Part shown: in pieces, positions 8,097-16,290 of the stretch
How positions within the stretch are numbered: the stretch's first letter is position 1
How the letters are laid out: every line of letters begins with the position of its first letter
NCBI RefSeq assembly: GCF_024494595.1
Contig: NZ_JANHDI010000007.1
Coordinates: 186,001 to 250,000 of the forward strand
From: Halobellus rarus
Lineage (GTDB): Archaea; Halobacteriota; Halobacteria; Halobacteriales; Haloferacaceae
DNA: 64,000 bases
Reading direction: 5' to 3'
Translations under genes and position numbers: made by a program
The notes under the pieces: model-generated
Database searches by the model: none
Seen by the model: the letters and a program-made list of their open reading frames with translations, nothing else
What the model was told of the DNA's origin: nothing

Positions 8097-9176
8097 TCAA
8101 ATCGGCATACCGAGCCCACTTCCAACGGTACGAATTCCGACGGCCGCCAGCCCGGCGACCCACGGGAGCGAATACAGCCAGTAGGTCTCGTACGGCCTGA
8201 CGAACAGCAGTGCGCCGAAGAGTCCCGCCGCGCCGCCGACGAGCGAAAGGAGCCGTCCGTGTCTCATCCCACCTCCGTCCGGCAGCGTCGCTCGTTTTGT
8301 GACGATCGCAACGGCTCCGGCGAGAGCGAGCAGAAGTAACGGCCACAGCCGCCCCACGAGATCGAACGTGTACACTCTCCACGCTCGCTGGCCGACCCAG
8401 AGTGACGGTCCGTAGGCGGTGAAGTACTGCTCTGCGACGCCGAGGCTCCAGTAGAGGCTCCCGACGAACGACGGCCATCCCCAGATCACCAACACGGTGC
8501 CGTACGCGGCGGCGACGACACCGACGGCTGGGACGGCGAAGCGAATCATCCACCGTCGGAGCGAAACGTCCTCTGTGCGACCGTGTAGCGCCCACCAGCA
8601 GACGACCGGCACACCGATGACGAGGTACTGCGAGAACAGGATCGCCACCGCAGAGGCCGTTCCGGCGAGTTCCGCCCGTCGAACGGACAGAGCGAACAGG
8701 AACGCACAGACCGCGAAGGAGCGGACGTTGACGGCGTGCCCGTTAACGAGCGGCACGACGAGGACGAATCCGGTCGCCGCCAGAATCCCCGTTCGCCGCA
8801 TACCGTTTCGGACGAACAGGTGATAGAGGAGAACGGCGCTGAGTCCGTTCGCGAGCGCGACACAGAGCAGGAACGTGAACGCGTACGCGTCGGTGGCGGC
8901 GACGAGAATGTTGAAGAACTCGAACAGCGGCGGTTTGTTATCCACTGCGGGGTCGACGTATAATGCGGCTCCGTTACGGACTGCCCGCGCCAGTGGTTGC
9001 CACACGAGCCGCGCGTCGGGGTGGAGCATCGTGTCGCCGGTGAGCAGGCGGAAGTATCGAACGCTGGCCTGCGCGACGGTGAGAACGAGGAGACCAACAC
9101 CGAAGGCGATTTGTCGGTAGGGCGTCAGATAGCCGCGTCTCTGGAGTAACAGAGTGGAGGGCTCGCTGGAGGGCAT
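8097..9176 (-). CDS. GT39/ArnT-like membrane glycosyltransferase
   Basis: This 359-aa protein has about nine to ten TM helices. The first extracellular loop after TM1 carries HPDARLVWQPLARAVRNGAA followed by YVDPAVDNKPPLFEF. The DNKPPLF motif and preceding acidic loop are typical of GT-C fold, lipid-linked sugar transferases of the GT39/PMT-ArnT kind. It would use a dolichyl-phosphate sugar at the outer face of the membrane, for example in glycoprotein decoration; donor and acceptor are unknown. It is short because the family's C-terminal soluble domain is absent. The next gene upstream on this strand, the cupredoxin, ends 58 bp away. Confidence 0.78.
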   Translation of the reverse strand: MPSSEPSTLLLQRRGYLTPYRQIAFGVGLLVLTVAQASVRYFRLLTGDTMLHPDARLVWQPLARAVRNGAALYVDPAVDNKPPLFEFFNILVAATDAYAFTFLLCVALANGLSAVLLYHLFVRNGMRRTGILAATGFVLVVPLVNGHAVNVRSFAVCAFLFALSVRRAELAGTASAVAILFSQYLVIGVPVVCWWALHGRTEDVSLRRWMIRFAVPAVGVVAAAYGTVLVIWGWPSFVGSLYWSLGVAEQYFTAYGPSLWVGQRAWRVYTFDLVGRLWPLLLLALAGAVAIVTKRATLPDGGGMRHGRLLSLVGGAAGLFGALLFVRPYETYWLYSLPWVAGLAAVGIRTVGSGLGMPI

Positions 9177-9234
9177 AACGCGAGGTTTTCAGCAGATCGA
9201 CTTATAACTTGACTCGATTTACAGCGGCGGGCTC

Positions 9235-9714
9235 TCATCGACTGTCGACGACTTCGATCGTTCCCGTTGCACCGATCGTCTCGTGCGGTGCGCAGTGAAA
9301 CCGGTACGTCCCCGGCACGGTGAACTCGTGTTCGTGTTCGTACCCCTCGTTGTACGCCTCCTCGGGTCCGTCGGGCGTTCCCCGCCAGTCTGCGCTGTCC
9401 GGTTGGCGGTCGACGACGATGTTGTGCGAATCCGTTCGCCAGACGAAGACCACGGTCGTTCCGGTGAGAACACGAAGTAGGGAATCCGTCCCCGGGAAGA
9501 ATCCGAACTCGCCATCGGGTCCAACGTCTACGGTTACCCGATCGTCGCTCACGGGCGTTCGTGTCTCGGTTGCGGTGTCTCCGCTGCGGTCCGCCGCTCG
9601 TTCGATCGAGGACCTGAGACAGCCTGCGAGCCACGGTATTCCGACTGTCGCCGCAGAGAGGAGATCACGGCGCGACCGTCGTCCGTCCGATCGGTCGGCG
9701 TCGAACTCAGACAT
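9235..9714 (-). CDS. Halocyanin/plastocyanin-like lipoprotein with altered copper site
   Basis: The 159-aa precursor has a Tat motif (RRSRRDLL, residues 12-19) and a lipobox ending LAGC (Cys32), so it should be exported folded and lipid-anchored. The C-terminal 95 residues form a cupredoxin domain. The first His ligand is in SHNIVVD and the Cys-His pair in FHCAPHETIG. In plastocyanins and halocyanins the axial Met lies eight residues after the Cys; here that position is Ala (GATG). The protein may bind copper with three ligands, bind it weakly, or act structurally. Family membership is clear; electron transfer is inferred. Confidence 0.85.
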   Translation of the reverse strand: MSEFDADRSDGRRSRRDLLSAATVGIPWLAGCLRSSIERAADRSGDTATETRTPVSDDRVTVDVGPDGEFGFFPGTDSLLRVLTGTTVVFVWRTDSHNIVVDRQPDSADWRGTPDGPEEAYNEGYEHEHEFTVPGTYRFHCAPHETIGATGTIEVVDSR

Positions 9715-9940
9715 CCGTCGGGGAAGGATACCTCCGTAGTGTAGATAGCCTTTTTGTCACGTGGGCCGGGTTAATAACACTGTTCTGTCCGACAGTATCG
9801 GTCGACGTAACGTCTCGAAGCCGCCCGCTATGGCTCACACTGTCGGCCGGTATCGACTCGACGACCGACCCATCGGTGTTCTTCGACGGCGCGGCGATCC
9901 GAAACCCTTTTTTATATACTCGGCATCGGTCGAAATGCGC

Positions 9941-10014
9941 GCCGCCTTAGCTCAGACTGGGAGAGCACTCGACTGAAGATCGAGCTGTCCCCGGTTCAAA
10001 TCCGGGAGGCGGCA
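9941..10014 (+). tRNA. tRNA-Phe (anticodon GAA)
   Basis: The cloverleaf is complete. Acceptor strands are GCCGCCT and AGGCGGC with discriminator A. The anticodon stem CTCGA/TCGAG encloses CTGAAGA (anticodon GAA), and the T arm is CCCGG-TTCAAAT-CCGGG. CCA is not encoded. A TATA-like tttttatata sits at 9909-9918, about 25-30 bp upstream. Confidence 0.97.
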
Positions 10015-10052
10015 TCCGGTTTCTACACGATTTCAATTTGAGTAGCTTTTGT

Positions 10053-10160
10053 ACTCGACTGAAGATCGAGCTGTCCCCGTTCCCGCGAGCGAAGCGAGCG
10101 GGAAGCCGAAAGACGAGCGGCAGCGAGTCTTTCGGAAGTTCACAATCCGGGAGGCGGCAT
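10053..10160 (+). pseudogene. Broken partial copy of tRNA-Phe interrupted by two hairpins
   Basis: Positions 10053-10079 repeat 27 nt of tRNA-Phe (9967-9993: anticodon arm to T stem) exactly. Positions 10144-10160 repeat its last 16 nt plus one flanking base (9999-10015) exactly. The 64 nt between them replace the T loop. They hold hairpin 1 (CCCGC 10082-10086, loop gagcgaagcga, GCGGG 10098-10102) and hairpin 2 (CCGAAAGAC 10106-10114, loop gagcggcagcga, GTCTTTCGG 10127-10135). Acceptor 5' strand and D arm are absent, so it cannot make a tRNA. Confidence 0.75.
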
Positions 10161-10189
10161 TTCCCTACGAAGAAGTGAGCAGTGACGAC

Positions 10190-10359
10190 ACTCCCGACTG
10201 GATTCGAACCAGCGAGCAAATCTGTGATCTGCAAGTGAGGTCCACACGCCCAGAGGCGGAATCCCTTTTCGACACGGCCCGCATTCGGGGGCAGTACGCA
10301 CTCGACCGAAGGCCGATCTGCCTCCATTCCCACGAGCGGATTGCGCGTCCGATCCGCTC
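10190..10359. repeat. Further decayed tRNA-like fragments and a hairpin
   Basis: On the minus strand, ctggttcgaatccag (around 10196-10210) looks like a T arm, preceded by a 7-bp hairpin with loop aca (GCAGATC/GATTTGC, one wobble pair). On the plus strand, from about 10302, actcgaccgaaggccgatctg resembles the tRNA-Phe anticodon arm a third time. It is followed by a perfect 8-bp hairpin GAGCGGAT/ATCCGCTC (10334-10341, 10352-10359) that overlaps the stop of the next gene. From 10161 to 10357 there is no other gene. Confidence 0.4.
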
Positions 10360-12319
10360 ACTCGACGTAACACTTCTGTCGTTCCGTCCACAGCACGGCG
10401 TAGAGGACGACGACGACGCTCGGGATCGAAAACCCGAGCAGTTCCACGAGCGTCGCGTTCGGAAACTGCATCGTCGCCAACTGCTGAATCCCGACCAGGA
10501 CCGCCAGGATACTGAAGATCGACACGACGACGTTCTTCCCGAACGTGTACTTCATGTCCCGGCGAACTTCCACCGAGTCGTTCACGCTCATATCCACCTT
10601 GTCCCGCTCGGTGCTCGGGATGAACACCTCGGGGTGCGTGTCGTTTCGATCGACGATTCTGAGGAGGTGGTCGTCCCCGTCGGCCGGGGTCACGATTCGT
10701 TCGTCGCGGTCGAGCGGTGGTAGACACTTCGCCGTCACGGACTCGTCGCGCCACGTGAGTACCACTCTGTCTCCGGGGTCGATTCCGAGCTGTTCGATGA
10801 CAGTCCGATCGAGCCGCACGATGTTCCGTCGCTCGTCCTGCTCGTATCCGGGGAGGACGCGCACGTGCATCGCGTTGTAGTCGACGAAGCGTTCTCCGAG
10901 TTCTTCCGTGAACCGTCGACGCAGCGTCCGTTCGGGATTCGACTCCAGTGCGCTGGTCGGGCGGATTTTGACTGTGCTTCGCGTCGCGTCCACGTCGACC
11001 GGCGAGACGTCCAACAGGGCTGCGATGTCGTTGTGGAGACGGATATCGTCCTTGTCGAACTGTCTCTGTACGTACTTCTTGGCCCGCAATTGGATCCGGC
11101 GGCCGTTCGTCCGGTTTATGGCTTCGATGTATTCCCCGGGTTCGATGTCGATATCGACCTCGTCGCTCTCGAAGAAATCGCGGTGGATGTGGCAGACGTC
11201 GTGATCGATGTAGCCGCGCTTCTGCTGCTGCGTGTGGGAGGTCTCGCGACGGACCGTCATCGTCCGCGACGAGACCGCCGAGGGAGAAATGACCACGCGG
11301 GAGTTCCCCTCCTCGACGCTGCAGCCGATCTCGTTCTGGAGGTTCGTCCGAATACAGATCTTGTGGCGGCCGTCGTCCGTCCGGTGATACTCCGAGGGAT
11401 GGTACGAGGCGAAGGAGGCAGCCAACAACGACCGCGTGTACTTCTCGTCGGTCACGTCGGCCGCACGGATGTCGACGTAGTCGTATTCCTCGATCCCCAG
11501 CCGATCGAGCAGTTCCTCGGGCAGTATCACCCAGTTACTCAGTTTATCCAGGTCGTTGTCCCAGCTCGTATCGTGGAACGCGGAGATCGTATCGCAGACG
11601 GCCTCGACCTCCTCGGTCTCCTCCAGCGGAATTCCGTCGACTTCGTACACCGGGACGAACGCGCCGCTACTGTCGTCCCACTCGGCGGTTGTCCGCAGGA
11701 ACGCTTCGCGGAACTGCCGACTGAGAGCCGCGTCGTACAGCTCACCCAACAGGCCGATTCCGGCCATCAGCCGCGCGTGGTACACGTCGTTCTTCGCCGG
11801 CTTTGGCCCCTCCGGAATCGCGTCGGGCGCGTACACGTACGTCTGGATTTCCTCCGGGACGTCGAATCCCCGCGACGCGAGCTGCGCCTCGGACGGATAC
11901 GGCTCGATCGCCGGCGGATCGTACGTCCGGAGCTCGTATGGCGACTCGGTCCGACCGACGATCTCGAACTCCTCATCAGTTAGTCCGCGAATGATCGTCC
12001 CGTTGATGACGTCGCTCTCATCGCCCGTGTAGCGGACGTCCAGCATCGTGCCACCCCGCGGCGACTCCATCGAGTAGTGCCGCCTGAAGCCTCGGACCCT
12101 GACCGGAACGACGTCGATCCGGTCGGATACCTCCCACCACGCCTCCAGCTCGTCGCGCCTGATCAGCGGCGCGTCGGTCTCGCTGTCGTAAACCGCTTCG
12201 ATAGCGGGTGACGGATTCCGCGTCCGCGAAACGATGCTGAGCGGCGAAATGAGGCTCCCGTACGCGAAGATAGAGTGACCGTCCACGTCCGAATCGACGT
12301 CCGGTGTCTCGTCGGCCAT
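10358..12319 (-). CDS. GGCT-like domain fused to AbrB/beta-barrel-like modules and a two-TM C-terminus
   Basis: This 653-aa protein has three parts. Residues about 15-235 look like a gamma-glutamylcyclotransferase fold: the signature YGSL (20-23), GTMLDVRYTGDES, an acidic TESPYELRTYD stretch that may hold the catalytic Glu, and a closing helix. Residues about 260-590 carry repeated short units such as NWVILPEELLDRLGI, NIVRLDRTVIEQLGIDPGDR and VFIPSTERDKVDMSVNDSVE, with the strand-turn-helix 'LGI.PGD.V' pattern of AbrB or double-psi-barrel domains; I count about six. Residues about 597-645 form two TM helices. I know no described protein with this layout. It may be a membrane-tethered sensor or binding protein; enzyme activity is unproven. 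Confidence 0.82.
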   Translation of the reverse strand: MADETPDVDSDVDGHSIFAYGSLISPLSIVSRTRNPSPAIEAVYDSETDAPLIRRDELEAWWEVSDRIDVVPVRVRGFRRHYSMESPRGGTMLDVRYTGDESDVINGTIIRGLTDEEFEIVGRTESPYELRTYDPPAIEPYPSEAQLASRGFDVPEEIQTYVYAPDAIPEGPKPAKNDVYHARLMAGIGLLGELYDAALSRQFREAFLRTTAEWDDSSGAFVPVYEVDGIPLEETEEVEAVCDTISAFHDTSWDNDLDKLSNWVILPEELLDRLGIEEYDYVDIRAADVTDEKYTRSLLAASFASYHPSEYHRTDDGRHKICIRTNLQNEIGCSVEEGNSRVVISPSAVSSRTMTVRRETSHTQQQKRGYIDHDVCHIHRDFFESDEVDIDIEPGEYIEAINRTNGRRIQLRAKKYVQRQFDKDDIRLHNDIAALLDVSPVDVDATRSTVKIRPTSALESNPERTLRRRFTEELGERFVDYNAMHVRVLPGYEQDERRNIVRLDRTVIEQLGIDPGDRVVLTWRDESVTAKCLPPLDRDERIVTPADGDDHLLRIVDRNDTHPEVFIPSTERDKVDMSVNDSVEVRRDMKYTFGKNVVVSIFSILAVLVGIQQLATMQFPNATLVELLGFSIPSVVVVLYAVLWTERQKCYVE

Positions 12320-12439
12320 CAGCCGTGGTTCGGCGACGGATCAAAAATATCACCCGATCCGTCGTCTCCGGTCGAGAGTCCGTCTCGCGAGCCGGCCACG
12401 GCACGATCCGGCGTCTCGATCGACCGGGGGAGGAACTAC

Positions 12440-13141
12440 TTACAGCTGAAACCGCAGCTCCAGCCGACGAACCAGGTCCCGCACGGCCTCCTGTTTGAAG
12501 TAGCCGATCGCCGAGAGCGCGATCACGGCGGCGACGAGCGCGATCCCTTCGAGGAACCGCCCGCTCGCCAGTTCGCCGCCGGCGTAGACGGTGATCACGT
12601 AGGCGGGGAGGCGGCCGATGCTGATCACCGCGATGAACGTCCGAAGCCGCAGCGGCGTGAGCCCGCTCAGGAAACAGATCGCGTCGTCGGGGAGGCCGGG
12701 GATGATGACGAACGCGAACAGACCCGGCGCGCCGACCCGCTCGACGAACTCGTCGAAGCGGTTGACGACGTCCTCGTGGAGGATGTCCTCGACGAACGAG
12801 CGGCCGTAGCGCTTCGCGAGGCTGAACGCCACTGCGCTGCCGATCAGGACGCCCGTGAGGCTGTAGACCGTGCCCCAGAACGGACCGAACAGGTAGCCCG
12901 CGACGAGCGCGACGACCTGCCCCGGGATCGGAGCCACGACGACCTGGAGGGCCTGGACGAACACGAAGACGAGCGGGGCGAAGATACCGAACTGGGCGAT
13001 CCACGCGCGGAGTTCCGCGGCGTCGAAAATGAACGACGCGTACCGGCGCGTCGCGAGATAGAGCCCGAAGAACGCGACCGAGACGAGGAGTAAAATGAGA
13101 ATTCCGCGCCAGCGGTCCGCCCTCGACGAGAAGAGTCTCAT
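12440..13141 (-). CDS. TVP38/TMEM64 (DedA-like, VTT domain) membrane protein
   Basis: Starting at the ATG at 13139-13141 the protein has 233 aa and about six TM helices. The VTT/SNARE-associated signature is present: PIPGQVVALVAGYLFGPFWG (with the re-entrant Pro-Gly), then FVIIPGLPDDAICFLSG and GRLPAYVITVYAGG. Members act in the cytoplasmic membrane in lipid scrambling or membrane homeostasis; the substrate here is unknown. An upstream start at 13162 adds seven residues and is less likely. It lies 120 bp upstream of the GGCT-like gene's start on the same strand. Confidence 0.9.
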   Translation of the reverse strand: MRLFSSRADRWRGILILLLVSVAFFGLYLATRRYASFIFDAAELRAWIAQFGIFAPLVFVFVQALQVVVAPIPGQVVALVAGYLFGPFWGTVYSLTGVLIGSAVAFSLAKRYGRSFVEDILHEDVVNRFDEFVERVGAPGLFAFVIIPGLPDDAICFLSGLTPLRLRTFIAVISIGRLPAYVITVYAGGELASGRFLEGIALVAAVIALSAIGYFKQEAVRDLVRRLELRFQL

Positions 13142-13419
13142 TCCTCTGCTGGGAGGGTACAAACGGACTTCAATCTTGCCTGTTCGGCGATCTGTGGTGA
13201 CTGCCGGTCGCGCTCCTACGGGAAGCTAGTTCGCGGCGGGACCCAATCTGGGTTCGTCTCGGGCGGAGGCGGTGAAGTCGCCGCGGTCAGCTTCGGCGAC
13301 CGCTGCGATCCTCGCTTACGGGGCCCTCCGGTGTTGTTTCCCCAGTACCCGGACTGTCATACGGACGCGTGGTCCGCCCGGACGACACCCCTGCGGACGC
13401 TTATGGTCTCTCCACGGCA

Positions 13420-14613
13420 TCACAGCCGTTCGCGATACTCCAGTTCTCCGTCGAAGGCGTTCTCGAGGATCCCCTCGAGATCCTCGACGTCGGTCGTCCT
13501 CGGATTGCCCGTCAGGCTGCCGTCTTCGAGCGCCTGTTCGGCCAGCCGCGGGATCGCCTCTCGCTCGGCAGCCGTCTCCTGGAGCGTGTCCGGGATGCGG
13601 ACGGACTCACCCAGCCGGCAGACCGCGCGGACGGCTCTGTAGCCCTCGACTGCGGCGGGCTTCGTGCGGTCGACGTCCTCTCCGAGCGCCTCGGCGATGT
13701 CGACCATCAGTTCGGGGGCCTGCGGGAGGTTGTACTCCATCACGTACGGGAGGATGATCGCGTTCGCGAGCCCGTGCGGGACCCCGAACGCGCCGCCGAC
13801 CTGGTGGGAGATGGCGTGGACCGCGCCGAGACCCGCCCCGTTGAACGCCATCCCGGCCTGCATACTGGCGCGGGCCATCTTCGAGAGGGCCTCGCGGTCG
13901 CCGCCGCGGTACTCCACCGCCTGCGGGAGGTGTTCGCCCACCGTCTCGATCGAATCGAGCGCGAGCGCCGACGTCTGGCTCTGCGCCTTGATCGACACGT
14001 ACGCCTCGACGGCGTGCGTGAGCACGTCCATTCCCGTCGCGGCCTTGATCGGGGCGGGCGCGCTGGCGGTGAGTTCGGGATCGACGAGCGCCAGATCCGC
14101 CAGCAGTTTCACGTCGCCGATCTCCTCTTTTATGTCGGTCTCCGTGTCCTTGACGATGGTCCAGTGGCCGACCTCGCTGCCGGTCCCGGCCGTCGTCGGG
14201 ACGTAGATGCTCGGCGGCGGCTGATTCGGGACGTTGCCGCTCCCCGTGTAATCGAGGATGTGCCCGTCGTTCGTCGCGACGATGCTCGCCGCCTTCGCCG
14301 TGTCGATCGACGACCCCCCGCCGACCCCGACGATGAGGTCCGCGCCGGCGGCGTCGTACGCGTCGGCGGCGTCGTGGACGATCCGGTCCGTCGGGTCCGG
14401 CTGGACGCCGGACCAGACCTCGTAGTCCGCACCCGCTTCCTCGATCGAATCGAGGAGCGAGTCGAGGACGCCCGCCTGCACGACGCCCTCGTCGGTGACG
14501 ACGAAGGCTCGCTCGGCGTCGAATGTCTCTACGTACGTTCCGATCTCCGATGCGGCACCCCAGCCGAAGAGCATCCTGTTGGGGGCGTTCCACAGTTCCA
14601 GTGAGTCTGTCAT
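13420..14613 (-). CDS. Iron-containing alcohol dehydrogenase
   Basis: This 397-aa NAD(P)-dependent dehydrogenase belongs to the type III (Fe-ADH) family. The nucleotide site GVGGGSSIDTAKA and the GTGSEV turn are present. The metal ligands are seen as D and H in DVLTHAVEAY, then H in AISHQVGG and H in GVPHGLANA. It would interconvert an alcohol or hydroxy acid with the matching aldehyde or keto acid in the cytoplasm. Its neighbours on the same strand (M81 hydrolase, ALDH) and the importer nearby suggest catabolism. About 200 bp of promoter-like DNA (14614-14817) separates it from the M81 gene, so it probably has its own promoter. Confidence 0.92.
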   Translation of the reverse strand: MTDSLELWNAPNRMLFGWGAASEIGTYVETFDAERAFVVTDEGVVQAGVLDSLLDSIEEAGADYEVWSGVQPDPTDRIVHDAADAYDAAGADLIVGVGGGSSIDTAKAASIVATNDGHILDYTGSGNVPNQPPPSIYVPTTAGTGSEVGHWTIVKDTETDIKEEIGDVKLLADLALVDPELTASAPAPIKAATGMDVLTHAVEAYVSIKAQSQTSALALDSIETVGEHLPQAVEYRGGDREALSKMARASMQAGMAFNGAGLGAVHAISHQVGGAFGVPHGLANAIILPYVMEYNLPQAPELMVDIAEALGEDVDRTKPAAVEGYRAVRAVCRLGESVRIPDTLQETAAEREAIPRLAEQALEDGSLTGNPRTTDVEDLEGILENAFDGELEYRERL

Positions 14614-14817
14614 AGTCGTGTGTCGTGAATCAGTTCGTGGGCGAGATCGGCGGGGACGGTCGCGTCACTCGGCCCGCTGTGTCCGGATCGTGTCCGCTTC
14701 GGCGCATCACTATTCTGTCTCATATATGTGGTGCGTTAAGTGTGGTCACGGACACGTACGTCGTGAGCGGTGGTTTTCCCGTGGGCTCGATCGGCCCCGG
14801 GCAGCGAATTCAGCGGT

Positions 14818-16290
14818 TCACTCTCCATCGAGCGGGTACTTCGGCCGCTGGACCTGTTCGTAATCGAACGACGAGAGGTCGGGGCTGCACAGTCCGGGCG
14901 CGGATACCTCCCTGATCGTCCCGGCGATCGGTTCGAAAGCCGCTCGGTAGTGAACGGTGCTCTTCAGGACCAGCACGCGCTGTCGTTCGGGGGTAACTCC
15001 CTGGCTCCGGAACACCTCCGGGTCGTACGGCTGCTGACGGTGGGAGCCGACGATCACGTCGATTCCGTCGATTTCGAGCACCGCCGTCCGCTCGAAGGAG
15101 ACCTGCAATCCGGTCGACATCGGCCCCTGATTTCGGTAGGTGCCGTCCGAGAGGGATCGGACGTAGGCATCGACGGAGATCGGATCGCCGTTGTCCTCGA
15201 TGTGCCCGCCCAGTTCGACGGAGAGCGACTCCCCCACGCCGGCCTCGACCGCCGCGTCGACCGCCGCCGGGTCGTAGATGGCGGCGACGGCGACGTCCTC
15301 GACACCCGCCTCCAGCAGCGCCTCCAGGATCACGGTGCCGTCCTCGGCGCTCCCGCCACCGGGGTTGTCCGCGATGTCGGCGAGCAGCAGCGGGCCCTCG
15401 GTCGCGTCCCAACCGCTCGCCTCCTCGACCGCCTCCGCGACGCTCGTGTACGACCGATCGAACTCGTGGCGTCGGTCGTCGGCCTCGGCCGCGATTCCGG
15501 CGCAGTCGTCCCGCGTCTCGTCTGCGAGGGACTCGTCGGTGACGCCGACGACGCTGAACCCGGCCTCGGGGACGTCAGCGTACGCGAACCCGCCGAAGAC
15601 CGAGACGTCCGGTACCTGCGCGGACTCGGCGTCGCCCGCGGCGTCGAGCAGCGACGCCATCGGTTCGTCGGCCGTCTGGAGCACCGGAAGCGGCGGCAAG
15701 AGCGGCGCTCGCTCGACGACGATCGTCGGATCCAGTCCCCCGTTCAGCGTCGCGGCCATCGCCCGCGCGGCCGTCTCGCCGGTCTCCCCGATATCGACGT
15801 GCGGGTAGGTGTCGTACCCGAAGAGGCCGTCGGCGTGGTCGACCATCCGATCGGAGATGTTCGCGTGGAGATCCAGCGTCGCCATCACCGGGACGTCCTC
15901 GCCCGCGGCCTCGCGCACGCGTTCGAGGATGTAGCCATCGCCGTCGCGGTCGCGCTCCGATACCATCGCGCCGTGGAGACCGAGCAGGACGGCGTCCGGG
16001 TCGGACTCTTCGATCCCCGCGAGCAACCGCTCGACGAACGCGTCGAGCGCATCGGCGGTCACGACGCCGCCGGGGGTCGCGTTCGCCGCCACCGTCGGAA
16101 CGACCTCCCATCCTTCTTCGTCCGCGACGCGGAGGAACCCCCCGAGATCCGTGTTCGTCCCGCGGAACTCGGGCACGATTTCGCCACCTCGGAACAGCGA
16201 CGTCGACTCGAACTCCGCGCGACCGGTCGACAGCGACGAGAACGTGTTCGTCTCGTGTTTGATCCGGGCGACGAGGACGGTCTCCGTCAT
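14818..16290 (-). CDS. M81 family metallohydrolase (MlrC-like)
   Basis: This 490-aa enzyme opens with LVARIKHETNTFS, the hallmark of the M81/DUF1485 family. Candidate metal ligands lie in GLHGAMVSE, LDLHANIS and GYDTYPHVD. MlrC, the family founder, cleaves linear microcystin products; most members are uncharacterised amide hydrolases. The start ATG at 16288-16290 overlaps the stop of the aldehyde dehydrogenase gene (ATGA), so the two are translationally coupled. The frame is open much further upstream but that is antisense noise within the ALDH gene. Next to a PuuA-like ligase it could hydrolyse a gamma-glutamyl or similar amide, which is inference. Confidence 0.92.
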   Translation of the reverse strand: MTETVLVARIKHETNTFSSLSTGRAEFESTSLFRGGEIVPEFRGTNTDLGGFLRVADEEGWEVVPTVAANATPGGVVTADALDAFVERLLAGIEESDPDAVLLGLHGAMVSERDRDGDGYILERVREAAGEDVPVMATLDLHANISDRMVDHADGLFGYDTYPHVDIGETGETAARAMAATLNGGLDPTIVVERAPLLPPLPVLQTADEPMASLLDAAGDAESAQVPDVSVFGGFAYADVPEAGFSVVGVTDESLADETRDDCAGIAAEADDRRHEFDRSYTSVAEAVEEASGWDATEGPLLLADIADNPGGGSAEDGTVILEALLEAGVEDVAVAAIYDPAAVDAAVEAGVGESLSVELGGHIEDNGDPISVDAYVRSLSDGTYRNQGPMSTGLQVSFERTAVLEIDGIDVIVGSHRQQPYDPEVFRSQGVTPERQRVLVLKSTVHYRAAFEPIAGTIREVSAPGLCSPDLSSFDYEQVQRPKYPLDGE

